DNA from: Streptomyces griseoviridis
GTDB lineage: Bacteria; Actinomycetota; Actinomycetes; Streptomycetales; Streptomycetaceae
Direction: 5' to 3'
Length of the DNA stretch: 64,000 nucleotides
Assembly: GCF_005222485.1 (NCBI RefSeq)
Contig: NZ_CP029078.1
Span: 496,001-560,000, forward strand
Position numbers and translations under genes: made by a program
Shown: positions 20,886-29,759 of the stretch, piece by piece
Numbering within the stretch: position 1 is the stretch's first letter
Layout of the letters: every line of letters starts with the position of its first letter
Notes under the pieces: generated by a model
Told to the model about the DNA's origin: nothing
What the model saw: the letters and a program-made list of their open reading frames with translations, nothing else
The model's database searches: none

Positions 20886-22049
20886 GTGAACAGATTCGTG
20901 GCCGTCGAAAGAGCTCTGCGAGCTGCGGCTCCGCACCTGCTGCCGGCGGCCGTACGAGAGGCCCTGCGCGCCGGGTACGGCGTGCGGGACGCCGAGCTGC
21001 TGATGGCCGACTACGGCCTCGCCGTGCTCCAGTCGGTACCGGGCGCGCCGGGCCCCGTCGACCCGGTGTCGCTGCACGGCAGTACCGAGGGCCGCGCCTT
21101 CGGCTCGCAGGAACCCGTCCTGGAGCAGTCGCCCGACGGGCGGGTGCGCGCCCACCTCCCGGTCACCGTGCGCGGCGACCGGCTCGGTGTGCTCACCGTC
21201 ACCCTGGCCTCCGCCGAGGAGGCCCAGGAGGGTCTCGACGAACTCGCCGAGCTGGCCCGGGTCCTCGGGCACGAGATGACCGTCGCCCAGCGCGACACCG
21301 ACGTCTACCACCAGGCGCGGCGCAGGGACCGGCTCACGCTCGCCGCCGAGATGCAGTGGCAGCTGCTGCCCGCCCGCTCCTGCACCCGCCCCGAGTACGC
21401 GCTCGGCGCCCAGCTGGAGCCCGCGTACGCCATCTTCGGCGACAACTTCGACTGGTCCACCTCGGCCGACCGGCTGCTGCTGTACATCACCAACGGCATG
21501 GGCGAGGGCATCGACGCCTCGCTCCTGACCAACCTGGGCATCAACGCGCTGCGCAACGCCCGGCGCGCGGGCATCCCGATCGCCGACCAGGCCGCCCTCG
21601 CCGACCAGGCGATCTACGCCCATTACCGGGGCCGGGAGTACCTGTCGGTCCTGATGATCGACCTGGAGCTGTCCACCGGTCTGATGCGGGTGGTGGACGC
21701 GGGGTCGCCGCAGATGCTGCGGCTGCGCGACCGGACGGTGACGGCCGTCGACTTCGAGGCGCAGCTTCCGCTGGGCATGTTCGAGGAGACCGACTACACC
21801 GCGCAGGAGTTCCAGCTGGAGCCGGGCGACCGGCTGGTGTTCGTCAGCGACGGCGTGCACGGGGTGCCGGCGCCCGGTGGCGAGCGGTACGGGGAGCGGG
21901 CGCTGGCCCGCGCCATCACCTCGACGCGGCTGCTGCCCGCGGCGGACATGCCGGGCGCGGTGCTGCGCGAGCTGTCAGGGCACCGGGGCAGCCGCGAGCC
22001 TGACGACGACGCGCTGGTGGCGTGCCTCGACTGGTTCGGCACCTCGTAG
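20886..22049 (+). CDS. SpoIIE/PP2C-like protein with a substituted metal ligand
   Basis: This 387-residue protein has an N-terminal GAF-like region (to about 140) and a C-terminal PPM/SpoIIE fold. The first metal motif is kept as FGDNFDWS, and the late aspartates as FVSDGVHG and PDDDALVACL. The central G-D-V-x-G-H-G motif reads ITNGMGEGIDASL, which puts N203 where a metal-binding Asp is expected and Glu for the His. It is therefore a weakened phosphatase, a pseudophosphatase, or a subgroup with a shifted ligand. The GTG at 20886 is the first good start before the conserved NRFVAVERALR. The upstream open frame lies antisense to marR and is not coding. Confidence 0.8.
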   Translation: MNRFVAVERALRAAAPHLLPAAVREALRAGYGVRDAELLMADYGLAVLQSVPGAPGPVDPVSLHGSTEGRAFGSQEPVLEQSPDGRVRAHLPVTVRGDRLGVLTVTLASAEEAQEGLDELAELARVLGHEMTVAQRDTDVYHQARRRDRLTLAAEMQWQLLPARSCTRPEYALGAQLEPAYAIFGDNFDWSTSADRLLLYITNGMGEGIDASLLTNLGINALRNARRAGIPIADQAALADQAIYAHYRGREYLSVLMIDLELSTGLMRVVDAGSPQMLRLRDRTVTAVDFEAQLPLGMFEETDYTAQEFQLEPGDRLVFVSDGVHGVPAPGGERYGERALARAITSTRLLPAADMPGAVLRELSGHRGSREPDDDALVACLDWFGTS

Positions 22050-22268
22050 GCCCAGAGGTCCCTCGTCGCGACGACTCGAACACCGTTTCCCCGCCCGGAC
22101 GCGCGTCGACCCGCGGGGCCGCTCGATGGGATCACCTCGGCGGACCTGGTGCCGCCCGACGGCCGGTCATGGCTACAGTTGTCGCCCGGCAAAGGCCGCG
22201 TGCACCGCTCCTGACCGGCGGCGGGACCGGCGCGATGGCACACGGACGACCCGAGTGAGGAGTGAGCA

Positions 22269-23168
22269 GTGCCGGAGCAGGAAACGGCGAAGCGGTACGG
22301 GGCACCGGCCCGGGAGGTCGGGGAGTTCCTGCGGCGGCGGCGTGAGCGGATCGCCCAGCGGTGGGCCGACGAGCCCCTGTTCCGCACGGTGTTCACCGTC
22401 TCCCGCGACGAGGCCGTGGAGGCGGGGCGGGCCGTGGTGGAGGCGCTGGCCGCGGTGGCCGACGGCGGCCGGGTCCAGAACGCGGACGCGCCGGGCTTCG
22501 ACGCGGTGCGCGACCGGCTCGCCCGGATGGGCGCCGCCAGGTCCCGTGCGGGCCTGTCCGCCGCGGATGTCTCGACGGAGGTGGACGCGCTGCGCCCGCC
22601 CGCCGCGAGCCTGCTGACCGCCGACCTCGCCGACGCCCCCGCGGAGTCCGTGCTCGCCTGCGTCACGTCGCTGACCGTGCTGATGGGCACCCTGCGGCTG
22701 GTCGTCCTCGAAACGGTGCTCTCGGAGGGCGGGGAGCTGATCGAGCGGCAGCGGCCGCACACCCCCGACGTGGCCACGCCGGTCGTCGAGCTGTGGGACG
22801 GCGTGGTGGCCGTGCCGCTGATCGGGACGCTGGACAGCGCCCGCAGCCAGGTCGTGATGGAGTCGCTGCTCGATGCGATCGTCGAGCGGCGGGCCCGGTT
22901 CGCGATCCTCGACATCACCGGGGTGCCGACGGTGGACACGCAGGTGGCCCAGCATCTGATGAGGACGGTCGCCGCGGCCCGGCTGATGGGCGCGGAGTGC
23001 GTCGTCTCCGGGATCCGTCCCGCGATCGCCCGGACCATCGTGCACCTCGGTCTCGACCTCGGCACCGTGGTCACCCGGGCCGGCCTCGCCGACGCGCTGG
23101 CCTACGCGCTGCGGGAGTCGGGCACCGAGATCGTGAGCGCGGTGCCCGGCGGTTCGGGGCCCCGGTGA
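22269..23168 (+). CDS. RsbR-like stressosome/co-antagonist protein (RsbRD-type N-domain plus STAS)
   Basis: The 299-residue product has a helical N-terminal sensor half (about 10-155) opening with REVGEFLRRRRERIAQRWAD and a C-terminal STAS domain from about 168. The latter contains VAVPLIGTLDSARSQVVMES and ILDITGVPTVDTQVAQHLMR. The Thr-containing DITGVPTVDT and the segment ECVVSGIRPAIARTIVHLG are hallmarks of RsbR paralogues. GAGGAG at 22257-22262 precedes the GTG start. It heads an operon with RsbS-like, RsbT-like and PP2C genes joined by 4-base overlaps. Confidence 0.92.
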   Translation: MPEQETAKRYGAPAREVGEFLRRRRERIAQRWADEPLFRTVFTVSRDEAVEAGRAVVEALAAVADGGRVQNADAPGFDAVRDRLARMGAARSRAGLSAADVSTEVDALRPPAASLLTADLADAPAESVLACVTSLTVLMGTLRLVVLETVLSEGGELIERQRPHTPDVATPVVELWDGVVAVPLIGTLDSARSQVVMESLLDAIVERRARFAILDITGVPTVDTQVAQHLMRTVAAARLMGAECVVSGIRPAIARTIVHLGLDLGTVVTRAGLADALAYALRESGTEIVSAVPGGSGPR

Positions 23169-23569
23169 ACGACGGCCCGTACCCGCACTCGGCGGGCCAG
23201 GTCCCGGTGCTGCGGCTGGGCGCCGTCCTGCTCGTCACCGTGCAGGGCGATCTCTACGACAGCACGGCGCGGCGGCTCCAGGAGGACATCGGCGCGGGTG
23301 TCGCGGCCGGCGGGGTGACCGGGGTGGTGATCGACATCTCCGGGGTGGAGGTCGTCGACTCCTACCTCGGCCGGGTCCTCGCCGAGATCGCCGCGGGCAC
23401 GGCGCTGCTGGCCGCGCGGACCGTGGTGTGCGGCATGCGGCCCGCGGTCGCCATCACCCTCGTCGAACTGGGTCTGACGCTGCCGGGTCTGCACACCGCG
23501 CTCGACACCGAGGCGGCCATGGCGGTGCTGGCGCGCGAGGCCGCCGGGACCCTCGGGGAGCCGTGGTGA
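23165..23569 (+). CDS. RsbS-like STAS protein
   Basis: The 134-residue product is a single STAS domain with LLVTVQGDLYDSTARRLQED and VVIDISGVEVVDSYLGRVLA, followed by VVCGMRPAVAITLVELGL. This is the RsbS form, with the phosphorylated serine in VVDSYLGR. Its GTG overlaps the rsbR stop in GTGA at 23165-23168, and its own stop overlaps rsbT. RsbS together with RsbR forms the core that captures the RsbT kinase until stress triggers phosphorylation. Confidence 0.92.
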   Translation: MNDGPYPHSAGQVPVLRLGAVLLVTVQGDLYDSTARRLQEDIGAGVAAGGVTGVVIDISGVEVVDSYLGRVLAEIAAGTALLAARTVVCGMRPAVAITLVELGLTLPGLHTALDTEAAMAVLAREAAGTLGEPW

Positions 23570-24009
23570 CGGGGACATCGACAGGCGTCGAGGCCTCCCT
23601 GCCGATCCGCTCCGACATGGATCTGATGTGGGTGCGCCAGCACGTCAGGCAGGCCGCCGCGCAGCTCGGATTCGGTCTGGTCGCGCAGACGAAGCTGGTC
23701 ACCGCGGCGAGCGAACTGGCCCGCAACACGCTGGTGCACGGCGGCGGCGGCCGGATGGAGTCCGCGCCGGCCGGACAGGGCAGGGCCCAGGGGCTCAGGC
23801 TCTCCTTCCACGACGAAGGACCCGGCATCCCCGACCTGGAGCGGGCGTTGACCGACGGCTACACCTCGGGGGACGGTCTCGGCATGGGCCTGGGCGGCGC
23901 CAGGCGGCTGGTGCACGAGTTCGACATCGACAGCGCGCCGGGCCGCGGCACCACCGTCACGGTGGTCTGCTGGGCGGCCGCTCCGCCGCGCCCGCGTGAG
24001 GAGATCTGA
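23566..24009 (+). CDS. RsbT-like serine kinase (GHKL)
   Basis: This 147-residue kinase shows the GHKL boxes: LVTAASELARNTLVHGGGGR (N box), LSFHDEGPGIPDLERAL (G1), then GLGMGLGGARRLVHEFD (G2) and GRGTTVTVVCW. The order and the ASELARN phrase are those of RsbT rather than RsbW. RsbT phosphorylates RsbS and RsbR and, when released, activates a PP2C phosphatase; a PP2C gene follows almost at once. GTG at 23566 overlaps the rsbS stop, and another GTG one codon earlier is possible. Confidence 0.92.
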   Translation: MTGTSTGVEASLPIRSDMDLMWVRQHVRQAAAQLGFGLVAQTKLVTAASELARNTLVHGGGGRMESAPAGQGRAQGLRLSFHDEGPGIPDLERALTDGYTSGDGLGMGLGGARRLVHEFDIDSAPGRGTTVTVVCWAAAPPRPREEI

Positions 24010-24212
24010 TGCCCCGTCTGCGGGAGGTACCGGTGCACGACTCGACCCGGGTACGGGACACCGGGAAGGCCACCGACCGGGCCGCCACAGCGACCGGCCG
24101 CGACCCGGCGCGCACCGCGGACGCCGCGCCGCGCGGCACCCGGGGCGGCGCGTCCCGACCGGTACGCGACGACGACGCCGTCGCGGGCCTGGCACCCCGG
24201 GACCGCCGATGA
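24009..24212 (+). pseudogene. 67-codon remnant-like open frame between rsbT and the PP2C gene
   Basis: An ATG at 24009 shares a base with the rsbT stop, and the frame ends in an ATGA overlap (24209-24212) with the PP2C gene, so it is read as part of the operon. The start VPVHDSTRVRDTGKATDRAA resembles the beginning of the ATP-binding SpoIIE-type (RsbX-like) proteins usually encoded at this operon position. After about 40 residues it becomes low-complexity Arg/Ala/Asp/Gly sequence and stops. I read it as the leftover of such a gene after a large internal deletion, kept as a coupling peptide. It could also be a genuine small protein. Confidence 0.4.
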
Positions 24213-25915
24213 AGCGCGTCCTGCACATCGCCTCGCCCACCGACGCGGCCCTGGCCCGGGTCACCACCGCGCGGCTGGCCGCCGCACACGGTGTGCCGGC
24301 CCTCGAACGCACCCGGCTCGCCACCGAGTTGAGCGCCCAGTTGCGCGAGTGCCTCACCAAGGGCGGCAGTTGGCGGCTGACGCTGGAGACGGACGGCACG
24401 GAGGAACGGGCGCTGCACGCCGTCGTCGTCCCGTCGGACCCGGAGCGTTCGGCGGTGAGGGCGTCCTGGCGCACGACCGTCACCTCCACGGAGGCGGCCG
24501 TCGCGGCGGACGGCGCGGACGGTCCCACCGGTCTCGCCGAGGCGCTGCTCGGCGCCGACGAGGACACCGCGCTGGTGCTGGAGAAGCTGCGCCAGCAGGA
24601 GGAGTTGACGGAGTTCCACCGGGAGGAGCTGCACCAGACCAACCAGGGCGTCCTGGCGCTGCACGCCGAACTGGACGCGGCGGGGCGGGCGCAGCGGGAG
24701 GCGTTCGCGGCGGAGCGGCACGCCCGGGAGGAGGCCGAGAGCGCGCGCAGGCGGCTGCGGTTCCTCGCCGACGCCAGCGCCGTCCTCACCTCCTCGCTCA
24801 ACCTCGACGCGATCGTGCGCCGGCTGCCGGGACTGCTGGTGCCCGAGTACGCCCGCACCGTCGACGTCTGGCTGTCCGACGGGGAGGACCGGCGGCCGTC
24901 CGAGGCCCCGACGCCCGCCGCGGCCATCGCGGCCCGCACTGGCCGCCCGCAGTACTCGGGCGCCACCCCGGGCGGGCTGCCCGGGGTGGTGGACCAGCCG
25001 CCGTCGGGTTCCGGCCACGGGCGGCCGCTGCTGTGCATCCCGCTGCCCACCCCGCGGGCGCCGCTCGGCGTGCTGACCCTCACCCCGCCGGGCGACCGCT
25101 GGGACCCGGACGACGCCGTGATGCTGATCGAGCTGGCCCGCAGGGCGAGCACCGCGATCGACCACGCCCGCCGCTACGAGGTCAACCGGGACATCGCCGA
25201 GACCCTCCAGCGGGCGCTGATGACCGACCTGCCGACCACCCCGGGGCTGCGGATCGCGGCCCGCTATCTGCCCGCGACGCACGGCCTCAACGTCGGCGGC
25301 GACTGGTACGACGCGTTCCGGCAGCCCGACGGCAGTCTCATCGCGGTCATCGGGGACGTCACCGGGCACGGGCTGCGGGCCGCCGTCATGATGGGCCAGC
25401 TCCGCACCGCGCTGCGCGCCTACGCGGTGGACGGCGGCAGCCCCGGCCAGCTGCTGACCCGGCTGCACACGTTCCTGCACCACCTCCAGCCCGACCTGTA
25501 CGCCACCGCCGTCATCGCCCGCTTCCGGCCCGGCGACCCCGAGCTGACCTGGGCGGCGGCCGGGCATCCGCCGCCCGTGCTGCGCACCCCCGACGGCCGG
25601 GTGCACACGCTGGCCGCGAAGCCGGGCGCCATGCTGGGCATCCCGCTCAAGCAGGACATCGGCGACCACACCGTGCGGATGCCGCCCGGCTCCACGCTGG
25701 CGCTCTACACGGACGGCCTGGTGGAGCGCAGGGCGCAGGGCATAGACCCCGGCATCGCGCGCCTCGGGGACGTCCTGGGCGGCCTGGACGCGGACCGGCT
25801 CGCCACCGACCTGGACGGCTGCGCCGAGGGGCTGCTGCATCCGCTGCTCAGCGACTCCGAGCGGGACGACGACGTCTGCCTGCTGCTCTGCCACATCGCC
25901 GCCGACGGCGACTGA
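24209..25915 (+). CDS. GAF-PP2C (RsbU/SpoIIE-type) phosphatase of the Rsb operon
   Basis: The 568-residue product has several modules. The first is an N-terminal helical region that looks like a truncated GHKL dimerisation part (VTTARLAAAHGVPALERTRL). A long coiled-coil stretch follows (about 120-180, rich in E/L/A), then a GAF domain (about 185-330) and a PP2C domain (about 350-565). The PP2C domain carries NVGGDWYDAFRQ, VIGDVTGHGLRAAVM, ALYTDGLVERR and SERDDDVCLLLC. All metal ligands are present. By analogy with Bacillus RsbU and RsbX it dephosphorylates STAS partners. The ATG at 24209 overlaps the preceding short frame. Confidence 0.9.
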   Translation: MKRVLHIASPTDAALARVTTARLAAAHGVPALERTRLATELSAQLRECLTKGGSWRLTLETDGTEERALHAVVVPSDPERSAVRASWRTTVTSTEAAVAADGADGPTGLAEALLGADEDTALVLEKLRQQEELTEFHREELHQTNQGVLALHAELDAAGRAQREAFAAERHAREEAESARRRLRFLADASAVLTSSLNLDAIVRRLPGLLVPEYARTVDVWLSDGEDRRPSEAPTPAAAIAARTGRPQYSGATPGGLPGVVDQPPSGSGHGRPLLCIPLPTPRAPLGVLTLTPPGDRWDPDDAVMLIELARRASTAIDHARRYEVNRDIAETLQRALMTDLPTTPGLRIAARYLPATHGLNVGGDWYDAFRQPDGSLIAVIGDVTGHGLRAAVMMGQLRTALRAYAVDGGSPGQLLTRLHTFLHHLQPDLYATAVIARFRPGDPELTWAAAGHPPPVLRTPDGRVHTLAAKPGAMLGIPLKQDIGDHTVRMPPGSTLALYTDGLVERRAQGIDPGIARLGDVLGGLDADRLATDLDGCAEGLLHPLLSDSERDDDVCLLLCHIAADGD

Positions 25916-26072
25916 GCGACCCGTCCCGGGGACGCGCGTTCGGCTGGCTGCCGCATCCGGCTGGCGCCCCGGCCGTCGGCGCGGTGGGATCGATGTGGTG
26001 CGAAGCGGTGATCCAGGGGCATCCGAGAGGTGTCCGATACAGACCGCCCGGAGCCGCAGAGAAGGAGACACC

Positions 26073-27437
26073 GTGACACGACCCAGGATCCTGGTGGTCG
26101 GCGCAGGCTTCGCCGGCGTGGAGTGCGTGCGCCGCCTGGAGCGCAAGCTCGCCGTCGACGAGGCCGACGTCACCCTGGTGACGCCGTTCGCCTACCAGCT
26201 CTACCTGCCGCTGCTCCCGCAGGTCGCCTCCGGGGTGCTGACCCCCCAGTCGATCGCCGTCTCCCTGCGCCGCAGCAGGAGGTACCGCACCCGCATCCTG
26301 CCGGGCGGCGCGATCGGTGTGGACCTCAAGGCCAAGGTCTGTGTGGTGCGCACCATCACCGACCAGCTCGTCAACGAGCCGTACGACTACATCGTGCTGG
26401 CCCCCGGCAGCGTCACCCGCACCTTCGACATCCCCGGTCTGACCGACCACGCCTACGGGATGAAGACGCTCGCCGAGGCCGCCTACATCCGCGACCACGT
26501 CATCGCGCAGCTCGACCTGGCCGACGCCAGCGACGACCCGGCGGAGCGCGCCTCCCGGCTTCAGTTCGTGGTGGTCGGCGGCGGCTACGCGGGCACCGAG
26601 ACCGCCGCCTGCCTCCAGCGCCTCACTCACGCGGCCGTCAAGCGCTACCCGCGCATCGACCCGTCGCTGATCAAGTGGCATCTGATCGACATCGCCCCGA
26701 AGCTGATGCCCGAGCTGGGCGACAAGCTCGGCAGCAGCGCCCAGGAGATCCTGCGCAAGCGCGGGATCGACATCTCGCTGGGCGTGTCGATCGCGAAGGC
26801 GGGCCCGGAGGAGGTCACCTTCACCGACGGCCGGGTGGTGCCCACCCGCACCCTGATCTGGACCGCGGGTGTGGTGGCCAGCCCGCTGATCGCGACGCTC
26901 GGCGCGGAGACGGTCCGCGGCCGGCTCGCGGTGAACGCGGAGATGACGCTGCCCGGCAGCGACGGCGTCTTCGCGCTCGGCGACGCGGCGGCGGTGCCCG
27001 ACGAGATCAAGGGCGGCGAGGGCGCCGTCTGCCCGCCGACCGCGCAGCACGCCATGCGCCAGGGCAGGCACGTCGCGGACAACGTCATCGCGGCGCTGCG
27101 CGGCGGGCCGATGTACCCGTACGCGCACCGGGACCTCGGTCTGGTCGTCGACCTCGGCGGCAGGGACGCCGTCTCCAAGCCGCTCGGCATCGAGCTGCGC
27201 GGGGTGCCCGCCCAGGCCGTCGCCCGCGGCTACCACTGGTCGGCGCTGCGCACCAACGTCGCCAAGACCCGGGTGATGACGAACTGGGTGCTCAACGCGC
27301 TCGCGGGGGACGATTTCGTGCGCACCGGCTTCCAGGCCCGCAAGGAGGCCAAGCTCAAGGACTTCGAGTTCACCGACGCGTACCTCTCGCCCGAGCAGGT
27401 GCGGGCGCGCGTCGAGGGGTCGGGGCGCGTCGACTGA
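26073..27437 (+). CDS. Type II NADH dehydrogenase-like FAD-dependent oxidoreductase
   Basis: The 454-residue protein has an N-terminal FAD-binding motif RILVVGAGFAGVECVRRLE, a second nucleotide-binding site LQFVVVGGGYAGTETAACLQ (NADH) and the C-terminal FAD motif GVFALGDAAAVPD. This is the order of NDH-2/Ndh quinone reductases. There is a conserved CPPTAQHAMRQGRHVADN segment, and the C-terminal region probably contacts the membrane. GAAGGAG at 26061-26067 precedes the GTG. It may feed electrons to menaquinone; a sulfide:quinone-like role is less likely because no extra cysteine pair is visible. It is a separate unit from the Rsb operon. Confidence 0.88.
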   Translation: MTRPRILVVGAGFAGVECVRRLERKLAVDEADVTLVTPFAYQLYLPLLPQVASGVLTPQSIAVSLRRSRRYRTRILPGGAIGVDLKAKVCVVRTITDQLVNEPYDYIVLAPGSVTRTFDIPGLTDHAYGMKTLAEAAYIRDHVIAQLDLADASDDPAERASRLQFVVVGGGYAGTETAACLQRLTHAAVKRYPRIDPSLIKWHLIDIAPKLMPELGDKLGSSAQEILRKRGIDISLGVSIAKAGPEEVTFTDGRVVPTRTLIWTAGVVASPLIATLGAETVRGRLAVNAEMTLPGSDGVFALGDAAAVPDEIKGGEGAVCPPTAQHAMRQGRHVADNVIAALRGGPMYPYAHRDLGLVVDLGGRDAVSKPLGIELRGVPAQAVARGYHWSALRTNVAKTRVMTNWVLNALAGDDFVRTGFQARKEAKLKDFEFTDAYLSPEQVRARVEGSGRVD

Positions 27438-27515
27438 CGCGGTGGCGGGGCTCCGGGTCCGGCATGCGATGCTGGGAACCTGATCATGACGTGAACCGGG
27501 AGTGAGTACGGCACC

Positions 27516-29759
27516 GTGAGCACAGCGGGTGGGTCGGTCCGGGCCAGGCTGCGGGATCTCGTCGCGGCGTCCGATCCCGGACTGCTGCGGCTGGCCGCGG
27601 GGTTGCGGACGGTGGGCGCGATCGCCCTCACCCTCGCCGTGCTCGCCCTGCTCGGCTCCGACGTCAGGCATCTGGTCGGCGGCGCCATCGCGGCGATGGT
27701 CGCGACCTTCGCCATCCGGGAGAAGCAGCGCGGCAAGCAGGCCGTCACGCTCGCGCTCGGCCTGCCGGTGGCGTGCGTGTCGCTGACCCTCGCGGCGACC
27801 CTGCACTCGCTGGTGGTGACCGGTGACGTCTTCTTCGTGGTGCTCATCTTCTGCGCGGTGTACGGCCGCCGCTTCGGCGACCGGGGCACCGCGCTCGGTC
27901 TGATCGCCTTCCAGGTCTACTTCCTCTCGCTGTTCGTGGGCGCGACGGTCGCGACGCTGCCGCCGCTGTACGGGGTCGTCGCCGTCGCGTTCGGGTCGAG
28001 CGCGCTGATGCGTTTCGCGCTGGTTCCCGAGACGCCCGCCGGGATCCTCAAGCGGCTGCGGGACGCCTTCAGGGCCCGGCTCGCGCAGTTGGTGTCCGCC
28101 CAGCTCGACCTGTTGGACGCGGGCCCCGACGACATCGACAAGGCGGTGGCCGACGCGCGGGCCGGCACCGCCCGGCTGCACGAGACGGCCATGATGATCC
28201 AGGGCCGCCTGGAGGAGGGCACCGCCGACGAGTCGACGGCCCGGCTGGTGCAGCGGCGGATCGCGGACGCCGAGATCACCGCCGAGCGGCTCGGGCTGCT
28301 GCTGCTCACTGCGCGCAGCGCCGAACGCGCGGACACCCTGACGCTGCATCTGCCGGGCGCGTCCGTGCCCGCGGGCGGCCAGCACCCGCTCCAGGACGAC
28401 GCGATCTGGACGCTGCGCCGGGATCTGGAGTCGCTGCGGCTGCTGGTGCTGCGGCCCGTCTCGGCGGGCACGGGGGCGGGGCTCGCGCAGCTCCGCAACC
28501 GGCTCCTCGGCTACCGCGACGAGGAGAACCTGCCGAAGGCGTCCCCGGCGATCCAGGACGTCTTCCGCGGCATCGGTGAGGCGGCGCGCGCGGTCCTTGG
28601 GCTGCGGATCGCCCTCGACGGACCGCAGGACGAGTCCGACGACTCCCCCTCGACGGCCCGTTCCCGTGAGGAGCTGGACGCCGAGGACGTCGCGATCGAC
28701 GCGGGCGAGGAGCCGGTCGAGGAGGAGCTGACGGGGCTGCGGCGGCCCACCACCCGGGCGGCCGTGCAGGTCGCGGTGGGGTCGTCGCTCGCGATCGTCG
28801 GCGGTGAGTTCCTCTCCAGCCAGCGCTGGTACTGGGCGGTGCTGACCTGCTGGATCGTCTTCATCAACACGGCGTCCACGGGCGAGATCCTGGTGAAGGG
28901 CTACCGGCGGCTGCTGGGCACGGTGCTCGGTGTGGTCGCGGGTCTGCTGCTGGCGGGTCTGGTCGGCCACCACACCTGGACGGCGTTCGGGCTGGTCCTG
29001 CTGTTCGTGTTCGCGATGTTCTACACGGCGCCGCTGTCGTACACGCTGATGTCGTTCTTCGTGACCGCGGCCCTCGGGCTGCTGTACACGCTGCTGCACA
29101 CCTACAGCCTGTCGGTGCTGGTGCTGCGGGTGGAGGAGACGGCGCTCGGCGCGGCCTGCGGGATCATCGCGGCGGCGTTCGTGCTGCCCGTGCACACCGC
29201 GCGGCGCACCGACGAGCTGCTGGTGACGGCCCTCGACCGGCTCGCCGACGTCACGGAAGCCGCGATCGACCAGCTCAGTGGCGGAGAGCCGACCGAACTC
29301 CTCGACAAGGCACGCGAGTTGGACCAGGCGCTGGCGGATCTGCGGGCGGGCGTGCAGCCGCTCACCCACCCGGTCACCCCGATGCGGACCCGGCGCAACA
29401 CGGCCCGCTACGTGGTGGCGCTGCTGGAGACCTGCGCCTACCACGCGCGTTCCCTCGCGGCCACCGCCGAGCTGCTGCCCACCCATCCGTCGATCGCCGC
29501 CGACCCGCGGCTGCGGCGGGCCTGCCGGCGCATCCTGCGCAACATCGGGACCGTCGCCGCCCGGGTCGCCGACGCGGACGCGGACGTCGAGGTGGAGATC
29601 GGCCCGAGCATCGCCGCGCTCCTCGAACCGGAGATGTCGGGCCTGGCGCGCTACGGGCGGATCACCGACCGGGTGCTGCGCCATCTCCAGCGTCTCGACG
29701 AGGCCGTGGTGGGTCTGGCCCGGCCGCTCAAGGTCCCGGTGGAGGAGCCGAGGCGCTGA
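27516..29759 (+). CDS. FUSC-family inner membrane protein (aromatic acid exporter-like)
   Basis: The 747-residue protein contains two clusters of transmembrane helices (about 25-170 and 420-560) separated and followed by long charged helical regions. This is the duplicated architecture of the FUSC/YccS/AaeB superfamily. Examples are DVRHLVGGAIAAMVATFAIR in the first cluster and WYWAVLTCWIVFINTASTGE, a very typical FUSC segment, in the second. Family members are proposed efflux or transport proteins. The GTG at 27516 is 78 bases after ndh. The 3' end overlaps the convergent acetyltransferase gene by 32 bp. Confidence 0.85.
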   Translation: MSTAGGSVRARLRDLVAASDPGLLRLAAGLRTVGAIALTLAVLALLGSDVRHLVGGAIAAMVATFAIREKQRGKQAVTLALGLPVACVSLTLAATLHSLVVTGDVFFVVLIFCAVYGRRFGDRGTALGLIAFQVYFLSLFVGATVATLPPLYGVVAVAFGSSALMRFALVPETPAGILKRLRDAFRARLAQLVSAQLDLLDAGPDDIDKAVADARAGTARLHETAMMIQGRLEEGTADESTARLVQRRIADAEITAERLGLLLLTARSAERADTLTLHLPGASVPAGGQHPLQDDAIWTLRRDLESLRLLVLRPVSAGTGAGLAQLRNRLLGYRDEENLPKASPAIQDVFRGIGEAARAVLGLRIALDGPQDESDDSPSTARSREELDAEDVAIDAGEEPVEEELTGLRRPTTRAAVQVAVGSSLAIVGGEFLSSQRWYWAVLTCWIVFINTASTGEILVKGYRRLLGTVLGVVAGLLLAGLVGHHTWTAFGLVLLFVFAMFYTAPLSYTLMSFFVTAALGLLYTLLHTYSLSVLVLRVEETALGAACGIIAAAFVLPVHTARRTDELLVTALDRLADVTEAAIDQLSGGEPTELLDKARELDQALADLRAGVQPLTHPVTPMRTRRNTARYVVALLETCAYHARSLAATAELLPTHPSIAADPRLRRACRRILRNIGTVAARVADADADVEVEIGPSIAALLEPEMSGLARYGRITDRVLRHLQRLDEAVVGLARPLKVPVEEPRR

